This document shows positions 22,901 to 34,762 of a stretch of 64,000 bases of DNA, one piece after another. The stretch covers positions 605,770 through 669,769 of the forward strand of contig QEOQ01000180.1 of NCBI GenBank assembly GCA_010279815.1, read 5' to 3'. Below the pieces are notes generated by a model. It searched no databases and was not told the origin of the DNA. It saw only the letters and a list, made by a program, of their open reading frames with translations. The position numbers and the translations under genes are program-made. How positions within the stretch are numbered: the first letter of the stretch is position 1; each line of letters starts with the position of its first letter. Source of the stretch: Brachionus plicatilis. Its lineage: Eukaryota > Rotifera > Eurotatoria > Ploima > Brachionidae.

Positions 22901-25670
22901 ATTTCTCTCTTATTTTGTGAATTTGATCACTGCGAGCATAGTAAGTGGAAATTTCTTGCTGGCCAGATTCAATACTGCGGCCAATTTGCTCCAATTCGGC
23001 TTGGATAGCCATTTTCTGCTCGGACAGAGTGTCCAAATCGGTGCCATCCGCCGCCTCCAAATCACCATTGCTGACCAAGCTCTCAATTTTTCTCTCCACA
23101 TCCCTAATTTCACTTGTGCATTTATCTATCATGATCACCTCGCTTTGCAACGAAATAGCGTAAGATTTTCGCTTGGTCAAGTGTGCAATTTTGGCATCAA
23201 TTTCGACCAGTTCTTTTCTCAACTTTGGCAAAACATTTTTGTCATATTCTTCTATTTTTTGTTTCAACTGAGCCAATTCGTTGTTTCTAATCTTGTCATA
23301 TGATTCCTTGACAGACTTGGCATTGAACATTTTCTCCAATTTTTGCTCGTTTGACTTCAATTTTTGGTCCAAGTCTTGGACTTTTTGCGGAATTTTGCGC
23401 GTGTACTTGTTTAGTTCATTGACAGTGTCGTTCATTTCATCGATGTCCTTGAACATGCGCATACAAACCGGACACGAATGCTTGTCGTCCGCGTTCAACT
23501 GCAACTGCTGCACAAATCTCTTGTAAGTTTTGTCCACTCCGCTCAAAAAGCCCTTTTCATCTAGCAAATTTTTTTGCTCGTCCTGAAGCTTATCCAGAAT
23601 GGAATCAAATCGGTCAATGTCCGATTCATTGGTAATGAGATCATTTAAATTCAAGAGGATTTCCTCGCAATTTCTGAGCTGGTTTTCTTTGGAGCGAAAG
23701 TCGTCATTGAACATTTTTCGCTTGAATTCATTGGAACTTAAATTTTTGTCCAAGTCTTTTCGGGTTGACTCAAGCGAGCCCAGCTGAGAGTCCAAATCTT
23801 TGCATTCCACATCAAATATTGCCTTGAGCATGGAGTCATTTGACTTGGCAGTCATCAAATTGTCGCTCTCGCCAAAAAAACTTTCCATGTCCTCCTCAAT
23901 GTGCATTTTAATTTTCCTAATTTGTTCCTGTTTGGCTCTTTTTTCGCTCCTAACCATGCTCAACTCTGTCTGTAGCTTGGAATTCTGGTGCCATTTATTA
24001 ATTTTGGCATCAAAGTCCTGTTCTTTTTGTTTTAAATTTTGTTTAGAATTGTCTAATTTTTTTATTTTTGATTTTATCTCGTCCACATTGATCAACTGTG
24101 AGCTTTTTTTTTCTAATTCAGCTTCGCAGTGATCTATTTTGACGCAAAGCTCGGCGTGCACCTTGTCATCTTCGATTAGATTCAGTTCTTCTTCGATCTG
24201 ATTGTACTGATTTTGATACTTTGCTATGGATTCTTTTTTATTCTGAATACTTTGCTCAATTCTGGACCTTTTGTCTCGCTCAGCGTCAATTTCGCTTTGA
24301 AGCCGAATGTCCTGTTTTTTGGCATTTTCTTGATCTATACCAATTTGATATTCACAGTCAGTGATAAAGTCAGATAGCTTTGTGGTGGTTACTTCGAGGC
24401 TAGAGCATTCGATGCCGATTAAATCACATGCTTTGGTGACAATGGCATCAAGCTTTTTTTTGCACTGGACATAATCTTTAAATTTATTTTCCAAGGCTCC
24501 CATTTCCAAGCTAATTTTTGATTTAGAGCCACCAATCTGTTTTATTTGAAGCTTGGCACTCTCAATTTTTTCATACACTTCTCTTTCTTCTTCGCGTCGC
24601 ATTTTGTCAGTGGTTGCCTTGAATTGGTCAACATACTCTTCCAATTCGGCATCGGTTCCAGTGAACAGACAGTCTTTGGTTGCAGCCAAATATTCTTTGA
24701 TTTGCTTTTGAATGAGATCTTTTTCGTTTTCGATTTTGTCCAGTTCGATTTTGATTTCAAAAATCCGTCCTGATTCCTGAAAATAGAAGTCCAATTGTTT
24801 TTTGATGGGCTTTAATTTTTCGCCCAGATCTTTTTTTTTGTTCATCAAAAGCTCTAGTTTTTTGGTGTTGTCCTCCGAGTCGCGCTTAAGCTGCTCGGAT
24901 CGACTCTTGTATGTTTCCAAGTGTTTTCGCTCTATGCCCATCTGTTTTATTAGTTGATTTTTTTCCAGACGAATTTTTTTCAAAGCATCCAAAGCCTTGA
25001 TGTACTTGGTGGCGGCAAAAATTTCGTCAAAGCGAGTTTTCAACAGTTTTCCGTCACCTGTTGAAAAAATGGTTCATACAAGGAATGAAAAAGTGTTGAA
25101 AAAAAAGTACTCAATGGCCAGTTGGAGTCTTCCTGATGGCAAAAGATGACGTGTTCCATTACTGCTTTGGACACGCCAAAGGCATTTACAACCTCTGCGT
25201 CAGCATTGATGCACTTGCTGGTGATTGTGCTGGCTAATTTTCCCTGGCTGTCATACCTGCTAATTATGGTCTCCAAAGTTCTGAACTCTAATTTTTTGGC
25301 CTTTTGTGTACAGCATAGATTTTTTTGGACTTGGACAGTTAGTCCGCTGGTATCTTTAAAAAAAAGCTTGATTTTTCCTTTTGTTTCGATTTCGTCGATT
25401 AGCTTTGGATCGAACAAAAACGAGGATCCTTTGGTATTTGGAGGCATGTCGCTCGTTGTAGCGTATTTAAGAGACTCGATAACAGTTGTTTTACCTTAAT
25501 GCATTTTTTGGGAGATGTTTTTTCCAAATTTTGAGAAATTAAAGCATACCACAACCGTTTTGACCACATATTAAAGTAACTGGCGTGAAAAATTCGATCA
25601 TTTGAGTATCCTTTTCCTTGGGACCGTAACTTCGGATGCCCTGAATTGTCATTTTTTCAATGCTAGACAT
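19972..25670 (-). CDS. RAD50: RAD50 DNA double-strand-break repair ATPase
   Basis: The SMC-like ATPase of the MRE11-RAD50-NBS1 complex, about 1300 residues like its orthologues. Exon 1 starts [20 protein letters not shown] at 25670. Walker [15 protein letters not shown], is split by an intron after NGCG. The second exon contains the Q-loop region ([14 protein letters not shown]). A single 3.3-kb exon (about 21740-25060) holds both coiled-coil arms, the zinc hook CPVC (SCPVCMRMF, near 23460) and the C-terminal lobe with signature [14 protein letters not shown] and Walker B/D-loop [15 protein letters not shown]. The last exon, at about 19972-20112, gives [18 protein letters not shown] (H-loop) and ends RVHKDEK. 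The final intron (about 20113-21740) is 1.6 kb and carries transposon-derived sequence. All catalytic motifs are intact. Confidence 0.97.
20557..20970. mobile_element. Candidate decayed foldback element in RAD50 intron
   Basis: Short inverted ends CTAGTGTTGG and TGTCAATACTAG bound about 410 bp. Inside, CGTTCCAGGTAGTTGTTAT and AAGTCAAAGTCACTAAAATT parallel the interior of the hAT-like MITE at 61656-61880 (CCGTTCCAAGTAGTTAAT, GTCAAAGTCACTAAAATT). It is therefore probably an old relative of that family. No reliable 8-bp duplication is visible. Confidence 0.4.
21055..21288 (+). pseudogene. AT-hook-like coding fragment in RAD50 intron
   Basis: An open stretch of 77 codons, antisense to RAD50, inside its last intron. 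It encodes a polar, Ser/Thr/Pro-rich sequence with the basic run [14 protein letters not shown], an AT-hook-like GRP core. Such motifs occur in chromatin proteins and in retroelement polyproteins. No other domain, start context or splice partner is seen. I consider it a transposon or retrocopy remnant rather than a functional gene. Confidence 0.3.
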
Positions 25671-25956
25671 TTCTTTTGATCATTTAAATTTACACTGAAG
25701 AAAAAAAATTAAAATTTTATTCAATATTTGATTAATTTTATATGTTGAAAAGACTTCAAAACTTAATTAACTTTAAGTCTTGAAATCTAAATTAGATTTT
25801 TGTGTTAAACATCACTATTAATTTACTTATTAGTCAAAATTGAACAAATATTTTTTATTAAATTTTTTAAAATATTGTAAGATGAGGATATTTTTTTATG
25901 TGTAAACCGGGTGACAACTTTTGATAAGTGTTTTTTTTTTTCTAAATAACATTATA

Positions 25957-26236
25957 CAGTATGTTGCAAAAGTTTAGAAATTGATTATTTTATTTATCTT
26001 TAGTTGTTTATTTGTTGTATTTTATTTTTTATTTTTTAGAGGAAGTTTTTTCATTATAAAAATTTAAAAGTTGATTATATTTTTATGCCGAGTGTTATAT
26101 ATCAAATTGTAGAGAAAAAAAATTCTACAAATTAGTGCTTTTATTTTTTTTTTTCACTCAATTTTTAGTTAAATACAACAAATAAACAATTAAAGATAAA
26201 TAAAATAATCAATTTCTAAACTTTTGCAACATACTG
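25957..26236. mobile_element. Tc1/mariner-like MITE (TA target)
   Basis: A 280-bp element beginning CAGTATGTTGCAAAAGTTT and ending with its reverse complement AAACTTTTGCAACATACTG. TA dinucleotides lie at both edges (25955-25956, 26237-26238). The inverted arms extend about 75 bp with few mismatches (GAAATTGATTATTTTATTTA region), and the centre has no open frame. CAGT termini with TA targets are characteristic of Tc1/mariner derivatives. Confidence 0.85.
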
Positions 26237-26494
26237 TATGTCTTTAGCTCTTTTTAAATACTTCTATAATTGAGGGTCCGTAGAATAAACAGCTTAATAT
26301 GTGCTTATCTTTTTGAAGCTGGAAATTCAAAAAAAATCCAAGGGCAATTAGTGAGATTTGGTCAAATTTGAAATTTCATTTTGATCGATTTTTACCATCA
26401 AAAAATTTGATACAAACAAGCCTAATTAGATTGCTAACTTATCTTGAGCTAAAGCATCTAAATAAAAAAAACATAACAGCTGTCAATAATCAAG

Positions 26495-27006
26495 GTGCTG
26501 ATCTTTAACCCGGTGAATTCTTGGGGTTAAGGGGTAAATAGGTCTTCACCCCTTTATTCCGAAAATTTACCCCATTAACGCCAAAAATAATCTATTTAAC
26601 CGATTTGCACCGATTTTAACCCCTTTGCCCCGAAATATCGTATTAATTTTGTTAAATCTGGGATTTAAGTAAATTTTATTTTTTCAAAAATCATTCCCAG
26701 CATTTTTAATTTTAAATTTTCATAATTGAAATTAAACTCTTAAGTGAATCTTGAATGAGTTTAATTTTTATTTGGAAATTTGAAAAAAAATTTGAAAATT
26801 CTTTTTTTAACTTATTAATAATTTTTTTTTTATTTGCCAACGTTAAACGGTTTATCTGTACCGAGCTAATACTCATTCAGAATTAAAATATATGAAAAAA
26901 AAATTAAAAAAAAAAGATAATTCATTTAAATTTTTTAATTTAATTAGGGAAATTAGGTTAACCCTTTAAGCCCAATCGCCCCTCACCCGGTTAACCGATA
27001 GGTCTA
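26495..27006. repeat. Degenerate GGTTAA/CCCC-rich repeat, possible TIR element
   Basis: The left end (about CTTTAACCCGGTGA) and right end (TCACCCGGTTAACCGATAG) are partly complementary. Between them are recurrent TAACCCC/GGGGTAA runs that stand out from the AT-rich surroundings. No target duplication or ORF is seen. Either a decayed DNA transposon or an old satellite patch. Confidence 0.35.
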
Positions 27007-27180
27007 CATGGGTGAGTCAAAATCTTAGGGCAAATTTGGTGATCAGATTTCGAATTTTATCACCTTAGTTTGCTCAAATTTGAATTATTTTAAAAATAGG
27101 TACCCAGTTAGGCCTACTATATAATTTTATTAAAGGAGAAAAAAAAGCTGATAAATCGGTCTATTGCGTCACTATTTATT

Positions 27181-27600
<420 letters not shown>

Positions 27601-28233
27601 TAAAAAGCCTGGATATTGTTAGATATTTCTCAAGCTTTCGATAAGATTTTGCCCTTTTTTAACTAACTAACTTAACTAACTTTAAAAACAGTAGCAATTT
27701 AGAAAAAAAAATAAGCTCTATTTGTAATGGTCTTTCGACGGTTTTTAACCATATAATTTGACAGTCAAAAATTTTGATCGCCTTGTGTACCGGCCATTTG
27801 TTAGTAAAAGCTCTTTCACTTTGACTGGTTGGCAAAGTGAATACAGATTATTAAATTAAAAAAAAATCAAAAATTTAAATCGAAAAAAAGAAATACTGTA
27901 TGGGATATTTTTTAATATTTTAAATTAGTACATCGAAATGCAACAACAACAAAAAATTTCAGTTACAAGAATGTCTATTTGAATTTTTTATTTTTGTATC
28001 AATTTTTCACATTCCAAATAATAATATGTATTTTTGAATGAAAAATTATTTCTTTAAAATTTTTTTTCCAAGTTTTCTTTATTTGTGAAACTGATCACTC
28101 GATAAAAAAATAGTTTTATAAACTTTATTCAAAAATGTGTCCATCATTCAAAAAAAAAAAAAGCTATATAATTTGAAAGTAAATTCAATTCCAAAAGTCA
28201 AATGATTTAACTGATTTAGTCAAAATTTTCCTT
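27601..28233. other. Intergenic, no gene recognised
   Basis: AT-rich 3' flank of the 550-aa orphan gene, with a small tandem TAACTAACTAACTTAACTAAC at about 27660. Nothing else of note. Confidence 0.4.
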
Positions 28234-29886
28234 TTAAAACGAAGTACAAGTGACTGAATTTTCTGCCGCTGTCAAATCATTCAAACTGCGGTATTTCTCA
28301 AACTTAAGCTCATACTCATTCTGACAATTTAAATTCTGATTCAATGATCTGTTAGCTTCACTATCCGAATTCTCGGAATTAAACTCTATTTCCTGTTCCC
28401 CTTCGGTCTCAATGTTGACCACATTGTTCTGTGCATCCAACTCTTCAATTTGCGCTCGTTCCTCCTTTTTTTCAATTCCACTTTTAACTTGCTGCACTAA
28501 TTCATGGCCACTAATTGTTATTTCATTCAAGTCCAAGTAGGTTTCGTCATCAATCAGCTTGAAATAATTAATACCGATTTTTTTCTCCTCGTCAACTTGA
28601 TCATTCCTGCACCCAGCAGCCAAATCGTCCTCACACGAATCAACAGCATCATACTCATTTTCAACAGACTTCCTCTCATTGGCATTCTTCAGCACGTAGC
28701 TTTCCACTTCACTGCCTGTTTCATGCCGCTCTTCATACTCATATTCGTAGACATATTCTTTTTGGTAATCATCTTTGGAAAAGTCGCATTCTTTTTGACA
28801 ATCTTGGCAACTAATCTGGTTATTTTGATCCTGATAGTCATAGTCCTCACTGTTGTTCTGGCTGGTGTTGTCTATGTACTCGTCGTAGACTTCTTGGTGA
28901 TTAGGCACAATGTGGTCATCTCCGTAAACTAGATTTTCGTCTGATTTTGATTCAGTTGAGGTGCTTTTTTGACTAACTGCATAATTGTATTCATCCTGTT
29001 TGATTTCCTGAATTTTTCCATTTTTTTCCGCGTTCTCTCTGGTCGATTCGATCAAAGACACAATGCTTGAGTCTTGGCATTTTTGTTTTATTAATTTGGA
29101 AAATTTTGGCGTCTGAATTATTTTTTCGTCTATTTTGCCACAATTACTAAAATCAAGAGGACAATACAAATGGTCAATTAGCTTTCCGTTCAAGTTTATT
29201 TTCTCATACACCTCTTGTTTGGTGATTTTTTCTTTTTTTTTTTTTTCTTTCTGGTACTTGGCATCCTTTAACTTTTCCAATCGTTCCATTTTGGAATCGA
29301 CTTTGGTTCTGGGGTCGGAAATAGCGCTGCTATTTGACCTGGAAGACTTGTGTTTCATCAATAGAGCGGAAGAATTGGCCGAATAGGAAGAGGTGCCAGT
29401 GGTAAGCAGAGAATTGGAGGTAATGACTGATGGCGCCAGAAACGAGCTCGGCAAAGACGGCATGGAATCTATGGATGGCGGGTTGGGCGGAGGCTGCAAG
29501 GACTGGGCAATAAGGTGAGCTTTGTTTTTTTTCGATTCCTTTTTATCTTTTTTGGAGCGTCTGCCGGTCTTGGGCAAATTTTTCCGCGCTATTTCTTTTG
29601 GCTTGTCGGCTTTTTTGCTGCTGTCGCTCTTAATGGCACTTTTGGATCCGGTCTGAGCCTTGGCATTTTTGCACAGACCAGTTTTTGAGCTGTTCAGCTC
29701 GATGTTGGAGTGGTTCGAATAGGATTTGTACGAGGAGCTGGCCGAAGAAGAACGGGAAGTGGTCGACGGATTGGGCTCTTTGATAGCGCCGTCGTTGGTC
29801 GAAGTGGACGAAGCGTTAGCGCAGCCACTCGACAAGTTGAACTTCATTTTGAATTTTTTTTTAAATTTTATACAACTAAAGGTCAT
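28234..29886 (-). CDS. Uncharacterised 550-aa low-complexity acidic/basic protein
   Basis: A single uninterrupted frame of 550 codons. It may start at 29886 or at an internal Met (29847, MKFNLSSGCANAS). I do not recognise the family. The N-terminal third is Ser/Thr/Asn-rich with a Lys-rich basic block (TGRRSKKDKKESKKNK) that could be a nuclear localisation signal. A proline patch, PPPNPPSIDSMPSLP, follows, then a Lys/Glu-rich helix (MERLEKLKDAKYQKEKKKKE). The C-terminal half is strongly acidic with DYDYQDQ and YVYEYEYEERHETG and paired cysteines (SCQDCQKEC). Codon use is coding-like and locally GC-richer than the flanks. No signal peptide or membrane segment. An intrinsically disordered nuclear or scaffold protein is a guess. 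A 13-bp near-tandem repeat (ACTGATTTAACC) lies just upstream at 29900-29932. Confidence 0.7.
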   Translation of the reverse strand: MTFSCIKFKKKFKMKFNLSSGCANASSTSTNDGAIKEPNPSTTSRSSSASSSYKSYSNHSNIELNSSKTGLCKNAKAQTGSKSAIKSDSSKKADKPKEIARKNLPKTGRRSKKDKKESKKNKAHLIAQSLQPPPNPPSIDSMPSLPSSFLAPSVITSNSLLTTGTSSYSANSSALLMKHKSSRSNSSAISDPRTKVDSKMERLEKLKDAKYQKEKKKKEKITKQEVYEKINLNGKLIDHLYCPLDFSNCGKIDEKIIQTPKFSKLIKQKCQDSSIVSLIESTRENAEKNGKIQEIKQDEYNYAVSQKSTSTESKSDENLVYGDDHIVPNHQEVYDEYIDNTSQNNSEDYDYQDQNNQISCQDCQKECDFSKDDYQKEYVYEYEYEERHETGSEVESYVLKNANERKSVENEYDAVDSCEDDLAAGCRNDQVDEEKKIGINYFKLIDDETYLDLNEITISGHELVQQVKSGIEKKEERAQIEELDAQNNVVNIETEGEQEIEFNSENSDSEANRSLNQNLNCQNEYELKFEKYRSLNDLTAAENSVTCTSF

Positions 29887-29939
29887 TTTAGGCTATGGTC
29901 ACTGATTTAACCACTGATTTAACCACTGATTTTCTACAA

Positions 29940-31408
29940 ATTTTCCATTTTGCTATCAAAACTTGGCCAAATTTTGCTATTATTTAAAGATTTTGCAACT
30001 ACAATTAAATATTTTCCATTGTCTAAAACTAGAGCTAAGTGATTAGGAGAGAATTGCGTGAGGTTGTTTTAATTAGGGGACCTCATGACATAATCAAAGA
30101 TAAGGAAATATTTTGAAAATTTATCTAAAACATCACAATTAGGAGCAAAAAAATTCGCTTGAAAACATAGACACCAAGGATTAAAAGAGTGAAAGTTTTC
30201 TTTTTTTTTTTTTTTTGTTCATAATTTTAATTTAAATAATGAAAAAAATTGAAAATTAAAAAAATATATATATCTTAGATAATACACAAATAAATACGGA
30301 TTGAATAATTGATAAAGTCAATCCAACAATGAGCAATCACGTATCTGGTTTAGCGTTGGAGTAAAATGCAAAATTAGAACAAAAATTTGACTTTTAATTT
30401 TAAGTTCTTTGTTGATTAGGAGTTTGGGAATACCAAAATCTTACTTTCTAGTTTATGATCATTATTAAGTTGTTGTCGTGAATATTAATTAAAACTTAAG
30501 TAACGTAAATAAAATTTCTCTTTTTTATTTGTATTGAAAAGTATTCGTCATTTAAATGATATGATCCCATTAAATTTTTACGATTTAAACTTAATTCTTA
30601 ACTTTACTAATTAAATGCCTAGGTTTCATAACTTAAATGTTTCTCTATTGTTTCATTAAGGTATTATTGTGTGTTTTCTTTGATTCTCGATTTTTTTTTT
30701 CTTGCTTAAATCCAATCTATCTTTTACTAAGTCCTAATTAAATGTGTTTTTCTTTTCATTATGAGTACGCTATTGCGACGTTTCTTTAATAAATATTTAT
30801 AATTTTTCTAATCTATCCGACAAATATACAAAAATATTTCAACCACTAATGCAAATAATATTACTTATACGAAAAAAATACTTTTATTAATTAATTTTTT
30901 TTGCTACTTAAAAATAAAATTAATCTAATAAATTTATTAGTTCAATGGAATAAAAAAAAGGTTTTGATGCAAAAAAATTAATTGTTTTCTGTTTTGAAAA
31001 GATTTGACAAACCACAAAGTATAGTGAACCAATCATTAATTCATTAATATTTATAAGCAGACTTTTGAAAAATTTCTTAAACTAATGATGTGTCAAACAA
31101 AATTAATTAGTTTAATTTCTAATCAATGCAATTTTTTATAAAAATAAAAATTTTTTGTCCGATAAATGAAAATAATTTTAACTACGATTCTTGTTTAGTT
31201 TATCAACTCCAAAGGACCTTATGCTAACGATTTCTTGATTCTTATCTTCTTGGATTGGCGATTGATTCTATCTATCAAAAAAAAAGTAAAGAATCAAAAT
31301 AGTTGTCTTAGCTTTAAATTAATATATTTGAATTTGAGTAAAAAGAGTAGAACTCAATTGTTTTTAAAAATTAAAATTTAATAATTGTTAATTTTTTTCC
31401 AAAGTAAT
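29940..31408. other. Intergenic, no gene recognised
   Basis: Low-complexity AT-rich sequence upstream of the orphan gene. No open frame above 60 codons and no clear repeat ends. Confidence 0.4.
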
Positions 31409-31420
31409 ATATGTCATTTT

Positions 31421-32508
31421 ACAGCTAAAAAGAGTTAAATGAATTACTGAAAATCACAGAAAAATATGGACTTGAACATGAGATTAAATTTAATCCAAGC
31501 AAGACCAATTTAATGATAATGTTTCCAACAAAATATATATTTATTTATTTATTGAATTGAATTAACCTCCTTTAAGGAGAAGTAAAAGAAAATAAAAATA
31601 AAATATATAGAAAATTCGAGGGACGAAATATTATTTCAGGGAACCACAGTAAAAAGAATAAATTCAATTAAATATCTAGGTGTTTGGATAGACGAAAAAA
31701 TTAACTCTAATACGTCACTCAAAAGAAGAATTAGAGCTTTTTCATGTGGATTCAATCAGATGAAGACAGCTGGTATAATTTGTGATCTTGTAGACACTAA
31801 TGTTAAATTGTGCTATTATAAAACGTATATTAGGCCTCTACTATACTTTGGTCTTGACAATTTGGTAATGAACTTGAAACAAAAGAAATCATTACAAACA
31901 CTTGAATCATCGATAATTAAATCCATGTTTTTGTTACAAAAACGTACTAGAAGTACCAATCTTCTCAGGGCATGTAACATAGAAAAAGTAGATGAATTGA
32001 ACACAAAAACAATAATTTAATTTTTTAAACGCTTGACAGATTTTGAAACCACTCATGAAATACTTAGAGAACTGATTTTGTGTGACAAAAAGGTAAAAAA
32101 TGATAAAAAGAGCTTGTTACATGAGTTATTTCAGATGGTGGATATTGAGAAAGAAGATCTCGGGTCCATGAATAAGAAAAGCAGTGAGATACTCAGTGGT
32201 ATGGAACTGAATGTTAAGTTAGATCGAAAAAAAGTGGAAGTAATGAAAGTGAGTAATGCGTTATCGCTTGTTGGCTGTGAAAGAAGAAACACTTTAAATA
32301 AACTATTAGAAGTTAAGATGTTAAAAAAATAATTAATAATTGTGTAAAAAAAAGAGTTAAATCTAGTAATAATTAATTTAATTTTTACTTTTTATTTTTT
32401 TTTAATTTTTATTTTTGTAAAACGCTAAAAAGGGATGGATGTCCATGATGATTATCCAAACCCTTAATCGCCTTAGTTGCGGCTTTTTTTATATAAATAA
32501 ATAAATAA
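31421..32508 (+). mobile_element. 5'-truncated LINE, reverse transcriptase C-terminal part
   Basis: Flanked by a perfect 12-bp target duplication ATATGTCATTTT (31409-31420 and 32509-32520). It opens inside the reverse transcriptase palm (GLEHEIKFNPSKTNLMIMF), continues with the thumb motif IKYLGVWIDEKIN, then a C-terminal stretch (YIRPLLYFGLDN; LLRACNIEKVDELN) interrupted by one in-frame TAA at about 32018, and runs on to MLKK* at 32332. A 3' UTR and an (AAAT)n tail (32491-32508) follow. The truncated 5' end, tail and long duplication are the marks of target-primed reverse transcription. It is a dead copy. Confidence 0.9.
31540..31599 (-). mobile_element. 60-bp LINE 3' tail nested in the LINE
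   Basis: It interrupts the host LINE between FPTKY and the IENSRDE stretch. A 10-bp duplication AAAATATATA (31530-31539 and 31600-31609) flanks it. On the minus strand it reads CTCCTTAAAGGAGGTTAATT and ends in (AATA)n, so it is the extreme 3' end of a different LINE inserted in the opposite direction. Removing the insert plus one duplicate restores the host reading frame, which dates it after the host copy landed. Confidence 0.85.
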
Positions 32509-32520
32509 ATATGTCATTTT

Positions 32521-33862
32521 CTTATTTGTTTTAACATCAATGTTTTATTTTTCATAGTGATTATTAGAATAAATCAATTGTGATAAGTTCAAATTTTTTT
32601 ATATCGTTTTTGGAAAAATAATTGTTATAAAAAAACCATCTTTTCTTAATGATTAAATACTATAATGAATTTTAGAACTGGTTCTACAAAAATTTTTGCA
32701 AATTAAGAATTTAAGTAAATTTACTTATATTCACAAAAGCAATTGACAAAAATACTAAATTTTCAGTAAATCACTTTTTATGTAAACCAAAAATTGGCAT
32801 ATTTACTAAATATTATATTCAGCTTCCCTAATACCTTTAGCATAGTACAGTAATAATTTTTTTTTTGTTGTAGAAAATTCACATAAATTCTGGTAGATAT
32901 TTTTCACTTCTATTTTACGTAAAATCTGAAATCTGTGTAATTAATTTACTCATGTTTTGATAAAATTAATTCTAAAAATCACTTCTGTAATATACACAAT
33001 CATTTATTTAAATTATGTATTCTTTAGCATCAAAATACGATAATTTTTAAATAAGGACGATTTATTAAGTTAATCAGATTGATTCTTTAAATAAAACTTT
33101 TAAAAAAATTGGTTGATAGAGAAACTTTTAAGATTTCTCGATTTTTTTAATTTATTTAATTTTTTAAATTTAATAAAAATTTTGATTAAATTTTACGAAT
33201 ACAATTAAACCATAAAAATTAAAGTAATATTTAAAATTTATATTGTTAACGCCTAGAAGTTTTAATTTTGGCTTTAATTTAAATTTATAATTTAAAATTC
33301 ATCTTGGTTAATGAATATCATTATTTACTTCTTTTGAATAAATTTTTTTATTTTTCAAATGAACTTGTACTTTTATTTTTACTTTTCAGAATTTGTTATT
33401 TTCAGAAACAATATTTTTAAAAGTTCATTTCAAGAATTTATTCCTATTGATCACAATTTTAATTTTATTTTTATTTATTTTTTTTTTATTTTTTATTATG
33501 CCCTAATTTAATAACACAAATTTTGGATATTTACTTCATTTTTAGGAGAAGAATTTTTTTAAATTACTCTTAAACCTGTAGTTATTTTATAAACTCATAA
33601 AATATTTATTAATTTTTTGGTTTACAGCATCAATAATAAAAAAAAATCGTTTTTTTTGTTTTATTAAAGAAAAATGCATTCTTTTAAACAATAAAAAAAT
33701 CTCATAAGACTCTTTTGAATATCAAGACTCTTATTTGAGTTTTAATCAAATATTCCATTAAACAAAAAGTTTATTTAATAAAATTAAAATATGAAGTATT
33801 TACATAATATTTTACATTAATTGCATTCCATTCGGTTGTTTGGCTGAAAAAATTAAAAATTT
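32521..33862. other. Intergenic, no gene recognised
   Basis: About 1.3 kb of AT-rich sequence 3' of the Tau-like gene. No open frame or repeat boundary identified. Confidence 0.4.
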
Positions 33863-34762
33863 TCAATTCTTGACTGATCTCGGTTTTCTGAATGTTTCGT
33901 GAATAGCCTCTAAATTCGGGGTCCGCGGAGTTGTTTTGACAGGGTAACTCATTGGCACGTAAGTCTCTTCATAAATGAAACCACTGTCGATTCTTGGCCT
34001 AATACCATGCCGGTTAAATGGCTGATCTATAATAGCAATGTTTCCTCCACCAGGAACATGTTTTGCATTCTCTTTAAATTGTTAATCAATTAAATAAATT
34101 AAAGGAAAAAAATTAAAATTGTATACCCAAAGAACCGATTTTTGCAGGTGTTCTCCAATTTAATTTTTCGTTTAAAATTTTTCTGTTCCCCCCTATTTTA
34201 AAACAACTAACTTAAAAAATAAATACTGAAAAAAAAACAACCTCCTGGTACATATCCTCTAGCTAAATGATCTATGCGAGCTACTCTGTTCCAATTTAAT
34301 CTTTCATTTAGCAAAGCCACATTCCCTCCGCCTTGAGATTGGTTTTAGAGATGTTTTTTTTTTTGATTGTAATAAATACCTGGTTTATGCTTTATCTTTT
34401 CCAATGAACCAATTTTTGATGGTACATTTTTGGATGGCAACGGAAAGCTTGGCACTCTAACATCTGATCTTGACTTATCCCACCTTTGGTACAATATTTA
34501 GTTTGAATTTTATTTTTTTTAATTTAGAATACCACATATGCCATTTGTAAATTTTCTTTGAACGTGAACTCTCTTGACTAAGTGACGTTTCTTCTCTTCT
34601 CTCTGTTAAATCAAGTTTTGGAGTTTTGGAAGTTACTTCGGATGGATAGCCCAAATTGACTGTTCGCTTATCTCCATTTTGTTCCAATTTTATAGGAGGC
34701 AATTTTAAGGCTTTTTCTTGGCGAGATTTTTCTGCGTAGCCTTTTTGGTGTGAATAAGTCAT
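33863..34762 (-). CDS. Compact Tau/MAP2/MAP4-family microtubule-associated protein
   Basis: Five exons encode about 220 residues, starting MTYSHQKGYAEKSRQEKALK at 34762. The N-terminal exon is short, basic and Ser/Thr-rich. Three tubulin-binding repeats follow, each close to the family consensus (SKxGSxxNxxHxPGGG): VPSKIGSLEKIKHKPGGG with NVALLNERLNW; VARIDHLARGYVPGGG with NRKILNEKLNW; and PAKIGSLENAKHVPGGG with NIAIIDQPFN. A C-terminal tail of about 50 residues ends RKPRSVKN. In this family the repeats bind along protofilaments and stabilise microtubules. Introns are 40-60 bp and tend to fall at the PGGG or the repeat junctions. Vertebrate Tau and MAP2 have long projection domains, whereas this one has almost none. 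Confidence 0.9.

Noticed and set aside
21876..24773. Many plus-strand open frames of 60-128 codons inside RAD50
   Set aside because: They are antisense shadows of the 3.3-kb RAD50 exon and encode hydrophobic, low-information sequence.
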